A stretch of DNA of 64,000 bases from Endomychus coccineus (taxonomy: Eukaryota; Arthropoda; Insecta; Coleoptera; Endomychidae). The stretch is taken from positions 32,840,297 through 32,904,296 of the forward strand of contig OY294068.1 in the NCBI GenBank assembly GCA_958510875.1, given 5' to 3'. Numbering within the stretch: the stretch's first letter is position 1; every line of letters begins with the position of its first letter. The notes beneath the pieces were generated by a model. It had not been told where the DNA came from. It made no database searches and saw only the letters and a list, made by a program, of their open reading frames with translations. A program made the position numbers and the translations under genes. This document shows, piece by piece, positions 15,201 to 25,200 of this stretch.

Positions 15201-18200
15201 GCGAGTTAAAGTGCACGAGATTGCTGTTATGGGAATCTCAACCGAACGGGTACGGAACATTTTGCATAAATTTTGAATATGAGAAAGCTATCTGCCAGAT
15301 GGGTGGGTGCAGCATTTGCTCTCTGTTGACAACAAGCGCGACAGTGTGACAACTTCAAAGGAATATTTGGCGATGTTCAAACGCGATAAGGACTTTTCGC
15401 GCAGTTTCGTAACCGTGGACGAAACATAGATCCATCACAACACATCAAGAACAGTCGAAACAGTGGACTTGTCCCGGCGAATCGAAGCCGAAGAAGGCCA
15501 AAGTGGGTTTATCGGCCAACAAAGTCATGGCGACAGTGTTTTGGCCTGCACACGCTATCGTTCATATCGATTACCTTGAAAAGGGCAAACCGATCACCGG
15601 CATATATTGTGCAGAGCTATTGGATCGATTCGTGCTCTTCCACCAGGACAACGCACCGGCGCACAGGTCCGCAGTCGCAACGGCAAAATTGCCCTACAAA
15701 TTGGTTCGTCATCCACCATATTCTCCAAATTTACCCCCTGCGATGTATATTCATTTCCAAACTAAAAGAAGTGGCTCGGCGGAAAGAGATTTGGCTCCAA
15801 CGACAAGGTAATCGCTGAAACAAACGCTTATTTTGAAGGATTGCCGAAATCGTATTATTTGGAAGGCAAACGTTGGACGAAGTATATCGCGCTACAAGGA
15901 GATTATGTTGAGAATTGAAATGAGTTTTGACCAAATAAATCATTTCTTGTTTAATTTTTCAGGGACTTTTCACCTTGCCCTCGTATAATGAAAACTTTTC
16001 ATTTTGCAAGTGATTAAACTGTCTATTAGGTATGATATTGTTTGACGTTGTATTATACTACATGGGCAATAAAGAGGTCCATGTAAAAAGACGTTAATAT
16101 CCAAAAAAATTAGCTTAAAATTATCAATTTATGACAATCCCTGCATAAAGATATTTATAATTCAGTAATAATCAATATCGTTTTAAAATAAAAATAAATA
16201 ATGAAATAAAAATTAAGATTCTTCCAAAATTATTTTTTGGTATTAAAACTTTTATTTCATTATTCAGAGAAATGAAAATTTTATTAAAAATATAATTAAA
16301 ACGAGTAGGGATTAATCAAAATATTTGAGGAATAATTAAAAAAATAATAAGAGATCTAGTTCAATTTAAAGACAAAATATTTGTTGAGGGATCAAAAGAT
16401 GACAATAAATTTATTGTCATTTTCAGTTATTTTTTAATATTTTAAATAATAAATTTGGGTTTAAGTTTGGTGTTTTTAAATAATTAAAATAATTAAAAGA
16501 GTTTAAAATAATAAATAATATTACAAAATAAATAAATTAATTAATTCAATTTATAGATGCTATTTGAGGAATTAAAAATTATTAAATTTTTAATTATTTT
16601 AATTTGACAAATTAATGTTATATATTAACTAAATTTTGCATTAGAAGTAATTGTTAAATACTATAAAGTGATTTAAGAGACCAATGCTTACTTTCAGCCA
16701 TCTAATCAATTATTAGAAATTCAGTTAATAAAACATTTTGTTGAAATTCTTTCAATTATAATAGGTATAAAACTATGATTAGTTCCACAAATTTCTCAAC
16801 ATTGTCCAAAAAAAAAATCCTGATCGATTTAAGAAAATCTTATTTGATTTAAACGACCAGATGAGGCATCAATTTTTACTCCTAAAGAAGGAATAGTTCA
16901 TGAATGAATTACATCTCTTGAAGATGCAATTAAACGAATTTTAGAATTAAAAGGTAAAACTATTCGATTATCAACTTCTAATAAACGGAAATTAAAATTT
17001 TGTATAGAATTTGTTGGATTTATATATGAATCAAATTCAATATCAATATCATTGATCAATCGATTTAATAGAAATTAAAGGATTATTTACTTCATCTGAA
17101 ATATAAATTGAATGCAAAGAAGGTAAAGCAATAAAAATTAAAATTAAAGCAGGAGTGTTCAAATTAATTCAATTATTTGACCATCAAGTAATAATCGGTA
17201 AGAAAATTTATTAAAAAGAATTCTTAATATTAAATAACTTACTAAAATTACAATAATTGTTAAAATTAAAAGAGTATGGTCATGGAAATAAATTAGTTGT
17301 TCTATAGAAGGAGAAGAACTATCTTGAAGTATAGTAGTTTTTCAAGTTGCTATTTCTAAAAAAAAAGAGGAAACTTTTATAATTGGGGTTTACTTTTCTG
17401 GACCGTTACTTTAATCAAAGGCTCCATTATGTCCACCTCATCCCTAATTAATCACATAAGTACCTATACAGAATTACATCTTGGTTATATTCGGTTAATA
17501 ACTTAAGTATTCTGTGAAATAATTGTTAATATATTATTTTTAAAGTGTACATTTGCGTTTTATCCAAATTTTACTACTTGTATATGGTTCATACGGGCAA
17601 GTATTTGTGGTATCGATTCAAGTATATCCACGAGTCATAAAGATATTCAAATGGTAAAATCATGATGTTCCAAAACAAAATGTGCTCCTTAATGTACCTA
17701 ACTAATCTAAAAAAAATACTTAACTCTAAGTTAGTCACATTATTAATAATAAATAAGTCAAACATTATAAATACAAAATCCCGTAGACCTGTGGCAAATA
17801 CCCTCTACCTATCAAATGGAATAAGATTGAAAATTATGTTTTGGTTAAATTTTGATAGGTAAAGATTTTTATCTTTATTAGCGACGTATAGAGGTGTTGC
17901 AGCGCAATAGCCAACATTGTAGTAGCAAACACCGGGTGACTCCGATAGGTACCACCCTACACCCATACATAACAAAAAATATGTAACTTCCTTTTTACCT
18001 CACATTTGACGTGCCAATTCCATTCACGAATTTGGAATATTAACAATTTTTAATAAAAGTATTAATTCAATGGCGTTAATTCATCAATTACTGTTACATA
18101 TTTCTTGAGCTTCATGCAGTGAATAGACCACAAATGTCTAATGTTGGACCACTGAGATATTTTTACATCTTCAGCTACATTAATTGATACAACAATGCAC

Positions 18201-20473
18201 TTTTGAATATTTATTGAGGTAATACGATTCCGGTGTTAACGCATGTGATAAGTACTCAAAGATTTCAGTTTGTCTACTGACCTTCTGAGAATGAAAGCGT
18301 TATTAAACCCCGTTTCTCACGCAAAGAACGAAATTTGGAAATCCTCCATTAATTTTGAATTCTAAAATGTCTTGATACCTGCTCAACTATTAATTAAAAT
18401 AAGTTTTTGGTGGCTATATTTAACGTTTCACTGGAAAATGCAGAAATCGATCAGAAACGAATTGATTGAAAAAATGTCTGACTACAAAGTGGAACCAAGA
18501 TGATCCAGAAGGTTTATTAGAAAGCTTTGGAGACTTGAGCCAACAATGGTTGTATAAACCTGCAGTGAAGCTCATAGCATTAAAAGGAAAGGCCAAAGAC
18601 AATTGATGAGCCTGTTTTTGTTTAATGGGAAACATAAAAACACACTTACTGAAGAGAAGCAGTAATTGAACCGAAACCCAGTTACTCTCAGTTTCATGAA
18701 AACTATTCAAAAAAGGCATCACCGAAAAAATATGAGTAAGTTTTCTGACACAAAATAGGTGGGCTATTTCATTTTAAATCCAAATTGTTGTATGGTAAAA
18801 ATTCAGCTGGCATCCAATTCAATCAATTTGGATTTGTTTAAATACGAAATTCTTTAATTTCAATTTCTCACTCTACAGTATTTAAAAATTTTGAATGTTA
18901 TATAGAACTCTCTGGTAAAACTGTCTTGTGAGGTTTTGTTGTGAGAGCTACAAACAACATGTTCACTAACTTTTACTGATGAATTGAACTTTCATCTGGT
19001 TTGAAGGAAATTTCATTTCATAATGTTATGCCCTTTCTGTTCTACACAAATTTGCAGTTTCCACATAAAAAAACAAAATCTTTCTAGTGAAAAAAATAGT
19101 AAAACCCAAAATTGTTCTAATAGAATTTTACACAATTTAATGAGAAATAAATCCAAATGGCAAACTGAGGTGATCCTTCGATGATACAAAACTCTAGAAA
19201 AGTTATTTCATTTTAATGAACTTTTGGAATAGTCATCTTTATTGACCACCACATTATTTATTGAAGTTGTGATCTCACAATTAATATTTGAATGTTTGTG
19301 ACCAGCCAAACTAATAAAAACATTAAGAAAGCTGCTTCTTATAATTTTCAAGCCAATGTTAAATCTGCTATGGGCATGACTATAATAACAGAAATACTCA
19401 TAGTATAGTTCATGTTATAAAGTATAATAAATATAAAAGATTTTCAAAATATAGGCCTTGATAGTTTAAGTTTAGCACTAATTTTGCTGTTACAAATAGT
19501 GTATTTTGCATAACCAAGATGAACTTATAGTTCCATATTTGATATTCTATGAGATATAATTTAGAGGACCAGAAAAAGGGAATATTCTATTAAGTAAATA
19601 GATATTGACAGAAAAGAAACTATCCATAGCAGGGATCCCAGGAAGATTTGTATAAATAATTTTCAATCCTAAAATGATGTGGTCAAGAAATAAACAGATT
19701 AGCATTACTTCAAAACTCATTCCCTGTTCAGAACCTATAATGAGGAATAAATTTCATGTTGATGTCAATAAAAGAACTATTTGCAAAATGCCTCATGAAT
19801 ACCTACAAAAAATCAATAGAATTCTTGCAAGATGGAATTTAATCAAGTATATCAACTAATTTTACTTGAACTATTGTTTTCCTACTGAAAACTTGAGAGG
19901 AGGTTTACTCTATGAAAAGTGCACTGTTGTGGCAATCCCAACCAAAAATCTAGTGTAGGTAAAATCGTTGAGCGGGTATATAACCAACAAGCATCAGCCA
20001 CTGTATAAAACACATGAAAATAAATATGTACTGTTTTCTTTGATGTCCTAGTAAGTCCAATAGTTGTCCTGTGGGCTCCCTCTTTTGGATCTGTTATAGA
20101 AGATGCTGCAATAACACATTGACATCATATAATCGCCCTAAATAATTACATGAGTTATTAAAATCCCTAACATGTACTGCAGTATTTGCAAGTAGGACAA
20201 GGCTATTTAAAGGCATGACTGAGTGAGCATTGGCTTTACCTGAATTAGACAGAGATAACCTAACAGTATTGATTAGAACATCCTGCATCTTATTATGCAA
20301 GTTTATTACACATTTCGCCTAAAACTTCCTCCGCAAAATATTTTCATTGAATAAACACTAGGAAGTGAATCCATATTTATTATTAAGGGCGTGTAATTTA
20401 CTCTTTCATGAAACAGAAATGGTAGTGACCCAAGGCGATTGTGATCAAGGCACTTACCTTTCTTGTCTGTCAT
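1..20473 (-). CDS. DAZAP2: DAZ-associated protein 2-like gene, 3' end off window
   Basis: DAZAP2 is a small Pro/Tyr-rich adaptor that binds WW-domain and RNA-binding proteins and enters stress granules (family knowledge). Four coding exons fit on the minus strand: 20458-20473 (MTDKK plus one base), 2901-3002, 866-987 and 660-809. Phases are 1, 1 and 0 and all match; donors are GTAAG. Exon 3 carries PPPTYDQAL, the PPxY-type motif matching PPAYSEL of vertebrate DAZAP2. Exon 4 is Tyr/Pro-rich and ends QLRPTIMIP, matching the stretch just before the family's GGxDAGARF segment, which must lie left of position 1. Exon 2 has two in-phase acceptors 9 nt apart (exon starting at 3002 or 2993). The first coding exon is assigned from phase, its donor and the typical MTDKK-like start, so it is an inference. 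Intron 1 is about 17.5 kb and full of transposons. Confidence 0.72.
3003..5930. other. AT-rich intron 1 of DAZAP2, left part
   Basis: Intronic by position. I see no open frame with recognisable protein similarity, no RNA gene and no clear TIR in this stretch. Short open frames at 4626-4817 and 5644-5877 are what AT-rich non-coding DNA gives by chance. Confidence 0.5.
5931..6992 (-). mobile_element. P-like non-autonomous element, TIR type B (1062 bp)
   Basis: Both ends carry a TIR of about 31 bp starting CACGGTATAGGA and running to GTAGTGCATCTC. The insertion is flanked by an exact 8-bp TSD, GTAATAAC, at 5923-5930 and 6993-7000. CA...TG ends with 8-bp TSDs fit the P superfamily; hAT also makes 8-bp TSDs. 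The interior (about 6230-6780, minus orientation) is the same core that sits between TIR type A in the copies at 8946 and 45275. No complete transposase is present. The 62-codon open frame at 6569-6757 belongs to this core and is not convincing as a gene. Confidence 0.85.
7001..8937. other. AT-rich intronic stretch without recognisable features
   Basis: Part of DAZAP2 intron 1. Apart from the flanking elements I see no gene, RNA or repeat with clear borders. Confidence 0.45.
8946..9996 (+). mobile_element. P-like THAP-family element, TIR type A (1051 bp)
   Basis: TIRs of about 30 bp begin CACGG(C/T)CGTATACACAGG and continue TCTGGAAACTC. The exact 8-bp TSD TCTTGAAA lies at 8938-8945 and 9997-10004. 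At about 9840-9885 there is a scrap related to the THAP exon seen in the copy at 53541 (reading roughly [12 protein letters not shown]). The core at about 9200-9830 is shared with the elements at 5931, 27906 and 45275. No intact transposase is present, so the copy is non-autonomous. Confidence 0.87.
10005..10981. other. Intronic stretch, nothing assignable
   Basis: Contains a 93-codon open frame at 10626-10907 with no recognisable motif and no splice or start context that would argue for a gene. Confidence 0.4.
10982..11757. mobile_element. Possible MITE with about 22-bp TIRs
   Basis: The left end reads TTTACATTATGCAAGTTTG and the right end, reversed, reads TTTACATTTTGCAAGTTTTG. The interior near 11055-11135 repeats variants of AAGTACTT and GCAAGT, as subterminal repeats often do. 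I cannot define a clean target-site duplication, so the superfamily is open. Confidence 0.4.
12017..12125. repeat. Penelope-like element terminal relic
   Basis: CAATTGTTTCACCACATAG followed by TGGCATCTTCAG matches the terminal sequence of the inverted Penelope-like pair at 24421 and 25840 (TTGTTTCACCACACAGTGGC). No coding part is left next to it. Confidence 0.45.
12772..13863 (+). pseudogene. Tyrosine-recombinase (crypton-like) transposase relic
   Basis: Pieces in several frames follow the order of a family of insect proteins with a phage-integrase-type domain. First comes an N-terminal [17 protein letters not shown] segment (about 12780-12870). Next, at 12935-13137, is a piece with [19 protein letters not shown] and YKPKK, the DNA-binding part. 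At 13180-13335 is [14 protein letters not shown], where the family has GACRREEL with the first catalytic Arg; here that Arg is Cys/Lys. At 13430-13600 is [13 protein letters not shown], where the family has the HxxR box GHxFRRxSAT; the Arg is lost. At 13621-13700 is VAEPYIEDS, which keeps the nucleophile Tyr. Frameshifts and lost arginines make it dead. The subclass (crypton or DIRS/Ngaro-derived) is inferred. Confidence 0.6.
13895..15983 (+). mobile_element. mariner element, inactivated and split by a P-like insertion
   Basis: Inverted ends of about 29 bp, CGAGGCAAGGTGAAAAGTCC at the left and the matching end CTTTTCACCTTGCC at the right, are flanked by TA dinucleotides (13893-13894, 15984-15985) as in all Tc1/mariner elements. 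Transposase sequence starts near 14000, is interrupted at 14035-14929, and resumes to about 15915. Recognisable blocks are the first catalytic Asp in TVDET followed by a stop where Trp is expected (about 15410-15430), [19 protein letters not shown] with the second Asp (about 15640-15665), and [10 protein letters not shown] where the usual DLAPxD has lost both aspartates. Several stops and frameshifts make it inactive. Confidence 0.88.
14035..14929. mobile_element. P-like element, TIR type C (895 bp), nested in mariner
   Basis: The ends are CACGGTATAATATAATGG continuing TAGTGCGTCTCG and its inverted copy. The exact 8-bp TSD CTTGACAC is at 14027-14034 and 14930-14937. Just inside the TIRs a second inverted segment (14080-14130 and 14815-14880, around GTAGCG and ACTTGGGCTACGC) extends the symmetry. 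No coding capacity was recognised. It is younger than the mariner copy it interrupts. Confidence 0.85.
16571..16636 (-). tRNA. trnD: Mitochondrial tRNA-Asp copy inside the numt
   Basis: The minus strand has the anticodon loop TTTGTCAAA (anticodon GTC) between AT-rich stems. It lies between trnK and the atp8 start, as in insect mitochondrial genomes. Pseudogene copy. Confidence 0.65.
16639..16708 (-). tRNA. trnK: Mitochondrial tRNA-Lys copy inside the numt
   Basis: Starts GATTAGATGGCTGAAAG on the minus strand. The anticodon loop contains TCTCTTAA, giving anticodon CTT as in insect mitochondrial trnK. It sits directly after cox2. As a numt copy it is not expected to function. Confidence 0.75.
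17371..20457. other. DAZAP2 intron 1, right part
   Basis: Mostly AT-rich non-coding sequence. Apart from the coding-like scrap at 18430-18735 I see nothing that can be named. Open frames at 19674-19859 and 20094-20300 lack motifs and proper gene context. Confidence 0.4.
18430..18735 (+). pseudogene. Unrecognised degenerate coding remnant
   Basis: A frame at about 18481-18602 reads like protein, with [20 protein letters not shown] and then [17 protein letters not shown]. It is followed after frame changes by a stretch ending [19 protein letters not shown]. Composition is coding-like but frames change and stops occur. I do not recognise the family. It could be a retrocopy of a host gene or a transposon piece. 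Confidence 0.25.
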
Positions 20474-21342
20474 TTTCTTTATTGTACTTTACACACTACT
20501 AAAACCAATTCTAAGGTATTATAATAATCAACAATACGTTCACTTTAAACAGTATAAAATCACTTTATTCACGGGGAAATCGCACCAAAATAAACGTCAA
20601 ATCAAAAATTTATTGCAAATTAAGACGAAGACGACTCAATACTCGCTTGAGATGGAAGAAGACAACATTTGCGCATGACAATTACAATAACATTACTACC
20701 AACTGTATCACCAACATAAGAGCATTTTATTGATAAATTCAAGTTTGCAAGATGCCCTTTGGTATAAATTTGTTAGAAGGCGAGTTTCGATTCAGTTCAT
20801 ACTAGTTTTTGTATTACATCTGGGCAAATAAATGAAATAATGGATATGAGCAAAATGCCCCTTTTTTATAATCATGCTACAACATTATTACGAGTAACCA
20901 TTCTAAAAAAGTAATATTTTAAAGAATAGGGCACAGATAATAAGGTAACCATCGAACATGAAATTGTTGATTATTCTGTGATATTTGTGATGCCTCACTG
21001 TAAGAAAATCAATAAGAAGGAGCACTTTAAATTGATTCTCTAGGTTCCAGGTTTTGTGACGTTTTATTTTTTGGACCACAGAGTATGAATAAGTGTAACA
21101 CTGTGGTAGGCGGTTGAAAAAGATGCAGCCTGAAAAAAGGGCTGGACTTCTAGATAATACCTTTGATTATATAAATAATTGGCTCACGGAACTATATTCG
21201 AACATGAATAATATACGATAATATACATATGCGTTTTCGTAAAATGTGTCAATGCGATAATGATGTACGGTACAAATGACGAAAATACCTGTACAATCTC
21301 CTAACAACTTAAATAATGCACAATGTAACGAAAATGTAGTAC
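20474..21342. promoter_or_regulatory. 5' region of DAZAP2, left half of a divergent intergenic region
   Basis: Between the proposed DAZAP2 start (20473, minus) and the NCAPG start (22252, plus) lie 1.78 kb that must hold both promoters. I see no unambiguous TATA box or initiator. A 548-bp P-like element occupies 21351-21898 of this interval. Confidence 0.4.
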
Positions 21343-21350
21343 TTACGTAC

Positions 21351-21898
21351 CACGGTCGTACATACAGGTCTGGGAACTCGTATGTTTGACACGAGTCTCT
21401 TACATGTCGCCAAACTCGTAGTCCCTCGCTCAGCCACCAGCTAGCGCTTGGATCGAAGTATAGCAACAATCACATTATTGAGTAAAATAATTTTTCTCGT
21501 GTCGCAATATTTACTATTCTGATTTGAGAGTGGAATAGAACTGTTACTCTTGTCAAAATGTATTACTCACCTTAAAAATAACTTCCCCTTTTTCGTTATA
21601 CATGACACACACATAAAAGACCTCGTTAAAACAGAAGTTTCTTGTTTTACACTTTTGTACCCCGTTTTGCATTTCGGCACAATGCACGGTTTCGTAATTT
21701 TTTTCTAAAAACGCCGGTATTCCTTGTGTTTACAAGTCAACATTGACAGTTGCTAAAGAACACGGTCGTATACGTGCCAGATATCATTCCACGACTAATG
21801 CGCCACCCTTTTGGTACTATGCAACAGATGACGCGAGGGGAACTCACTTCTCACATAGGAAACAGCCTCGGGTTCCCAGACCTGTATATACGACCGTG
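21351..21898 (-). mobile_element. P-like THAP-family element, TIR type A (548 bp)
   Basis: TIRs start CACGGTCGTACATACAGG and the right end is its inverted copy. The exact 8-bp TSD TTACGTAC is at 21343-21350 and 21899-21906. On the minus strand, about 21590-21700, it has the start of a THAP domain (KPCIVPKCKTGYKSVKQETS) with the middle of the domain deleted, compared with the copy at 53541. It lies about 350 bp upstream of the NCAPG start codon. Confidence 0.87.
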
Positions 21899-22251
21899 TT
21901 ACGTACGAATACTATTGAATTATCTATATAGGTATATATAATACGTGACACAGTTTCGTCTTCATTTATTCGTGCAAATGACGTCCATAAGTTCGAAGAC
22001 TTACTTGATCAATTTATTTTAGTCAAACAACTAGAATAATGTGTTCTTCATTAAAAGAATTTTCTATGGTGCAGTGTATGTGTATGTGGGCCATTTGAAC
22101 TACAGTTTTTAAATCAAAACTAGCTAACTAACCGTTTTCAACTATAAGCTAATTCTATATTGTATATTTTATTTTGGAAATTTTAGGAAATTCGAGTTTT
22201 TGGAAAAAGAAGGTGTTTATTTAGGTTATAGTCATTTTTTTTATATCTACA

Positions 22252-25200
22252 ATGTGTAATGCCCGCAATGTTCGTCAAGAAATTGCAAATATTTTTAACT
22301 CGACTCAGGTAACAACGGGTTCGCATCAAAAATCTTTTATCGTACTTAAAAATATATATGAAAACGTAAGTTTGCTTATCTAATATCAAAAATGTATTAC
22401 TGATTGTATTTTATATGGTTTCAGACTGACTTTGACACTTTTGCAAGTATATTTGAAGAACTAATTATTCCAATAATAACAGTAGATTACAAGCATTCTC
22501 ATGTATATGTTGATCGAAGTATAGCTTTTGTTGCTCTATTTTGTGCATCATTCAATCAAAGTGACAAAGGTGACCAATTTGAACATCCATTCCTATTGAG
22601 AGTACTCACATTCTTGATTGGAGTAAGTGTTATGATATAACATTTTTTGGTCTTAAAGATATAATTGAACACAATTAATTATTAATATTACTCTTCATTT
22701 TAGAAACAGGAATTAGCAAATGACATCATAAGACTGCGAAGTTGTCAGTTAATTAATAAAATTTTGGAGCAACTTGTTGGCACAGCATTGAGTGAAAATC
22801 TATGTGAAGAAATTGAAGATGCCATGCTTGAACGTATATATGTAAGACATTTTTCATAACAATTGAAAGCACTTTTCTTATTACAGAAATTGTGTAATTT
22901 CTATTTGAAAAAATAGATTTTAATAAATAGTATTTTCTAGGATTCAAAAGCAGTAGTTCGCTTGCAAGCAATAACAGCATTGCATCGTTTACAAGATCCT
23001 TACAATTCTAATGATCCAGTTATAGTAGAATATAAATGTATGATAGAAAGTGACACATCTGCAAAAGTAAGTTTATTAGATTATATTGCAATTTATTTCA
23101 GCATTTTTGATATTTTATTCTAGAGAACTGAAACAACGAATCAATGAGTTGAACAAAATGTTTTTTTAGGTAAGAGAATTATGTGTCAACAAAATAGCTG
23201 CAAGAAAAGATGTTATACCAATAATCTTGAAAAGAATAAGAGATGTAGATGCTAATGTTCGACTGGCTGCTTTCGAAAGAATATCTAAAATACCCGATTC
23301 CTTATCAGTAAGATTAATTATTATTTATCTCAATATTTTTTTTCTATTGTTTCACTGAATATGGCAAATCAGATTACAAAATAGATATTGAGATTTATTG
23401 ATGTTAATGTGGTACTCAGTTTTCTTAATCATTAGTTTATTTCCATTCCTGTAAAATCTAAATAGATCTCTGAAATTTTTTTTTTTATAGCAGACAATTT
23501 ATTTTGATAGTAACAATAAATTCACTCATCTATAAGTATATAGCCTACAGTCACCATATTCCACCAGCCACATTGTGTATACTTTGCAGGAACAACAACA
23601 TGTTCCTCATTAAAATGGGCATTCCAGGGGTCGGGACATTGCTTCTGTAACTTCTCATGGTGCGTTCAGACTTGAACAATTTAGCTTGAAGAACTGAGCG
23701 CAGGAACAAGTAGAACAAATAATTATTAATGTTTCTACTTGGTCGAAGTGTTCGTAGTGCCTAATGTAGCTCTTATCGATTGAAAGAAATAGAACCATAA
23801 GTAAACATAAATAATACGGAGTTTGACATAAACATGGATACTCACCTAATGGTAGCTTTTAGTGCTTTTTTATTGTTTGTAAAATGATTATAAATGAGAA
23901 AAACAACGAAAGCATATATCTATTAATTTTAGACAATTTTCCCTATCCCACTCTAATTTCAATGTAGTGTATTAGTTATATAGGTATTTGAATAATAAAT
24001 TTGAAGCCTGGAAGCACCTCTAAACTGTCACGAATGCTGCAAACAAACCGAATTCCCGTCAAGGTAATGATTCGGCGAATAATAACTTTCGATCACGATA
24101 CGTGATTTTAATTTTTGGCTGGCGGGGTAGGAGTGGTCGTTGGAAGCATATTAACATATTGCATGTGCCGGGACAATGATACGGGCAAGTAGGGCAATCT
24201 GTGTTCTGTGTTATTGAAGTTTGCAGTCATTGTAACGCTGTTTCCAATAGGCTCGGAAGTCGGAAGCAACATTAAAATTGAAATGGAGAATTCCGACTCG
24301 TCCTCGTCTGTCTACTAATTAAAATAGCAATTTTATTATGCTACTTAGAATACTTCGGAAGTTGAAGAATAAAACTCAAATTTTACACAAAACTTTTAAC
24401 ATTTAATTTAAAAATGCTGACAAATTGTTTCACCACACAGTGGCATTTTCAAAGCAAGGAGTTATCAACTGAAGCTAAATCTGAAAGTATGTCCTTAAAT
24501 ATTAGGGATCAGAATCTGGTACAAATTGAGGGATGGGGGTGAATAATGGTGGGAGTGAATTTACAAAATTGTTAACAAGTGGTGAATTATATTTATCGAT
24601 TTGATCATTTAATATTACATTATTATTGTTTTTTTAGTGTTTCAATATTTCTATGGATTCTAGTATATTAAGTTTATGTCCTTCTTCCTGAATATGTAGA
24701 ATATCGGGATTAAGGGTGAAATTGTGGTTATGTTCTAACAGGTGATTCGCGTAATTAGAGTCCTCTTTTTTGAGCCTGTAACTTCTCAAATGCTCGTTGA
24801 ACCTTACGCTGAAACTGCGTCCAGTTTGTCCTATGTGCAAAGCACTACAGTCATCACATCTCAGTCTGTAAACTCCAAATTTCTTTAATTTATCTTTTTT
24901 AGATTTCGAGTTATTAATATACGAGCATAGGTTATTTGTTGTTTTAAAGGCGACGTTTTTATTCTGTTTTTTAAGGAATTGAGATATTTTTAATGAATGT
25001 TTACCCAAATATGTGACATGTGAAATTTGATTTTGTATTATAATTAATTAATGTCCCATTAAGTAAAGATAATTTCCATTTGGAATTGAACAAAATCATA
25101 GATATTGCCAAAAATAACGGTTATAATGTCAAGATAATTAATAAAATACTCCAAAATAAACTCAATAATAAAGCCTTAAACGTAATTTATCCGCAGATTA

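Larger units (their letters stand above)
16150..17353 (-). pseudogene. Nuclear mitochondrial DNA segment (cox2-trnK-trnD-atp8-atp6)
   Basis: On the minus strand the segment reads as mitochondrial genes in the standard insect order. cox2 runs from an ATA start at 17353 to about 16745, with [19 protein letters not shown] and [15 protein letters not shown] recognisable and TGA used as Trp. The segment between the DEVNNPLI region and the FDS region of cox2 is shortened. trnK is at about 16639-16708, trnD at about 16571-16636. atp8 starts IPQMAS at about 16574, and a truncated atp6 runs to about 16150 (SFDPSTN, WLIPTRFN). The genes cannot be expressed in the nucleus, so this is a numt. It lies next to the mariner, inside DAZAP2 intron 1. 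Confidence 0.9.
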
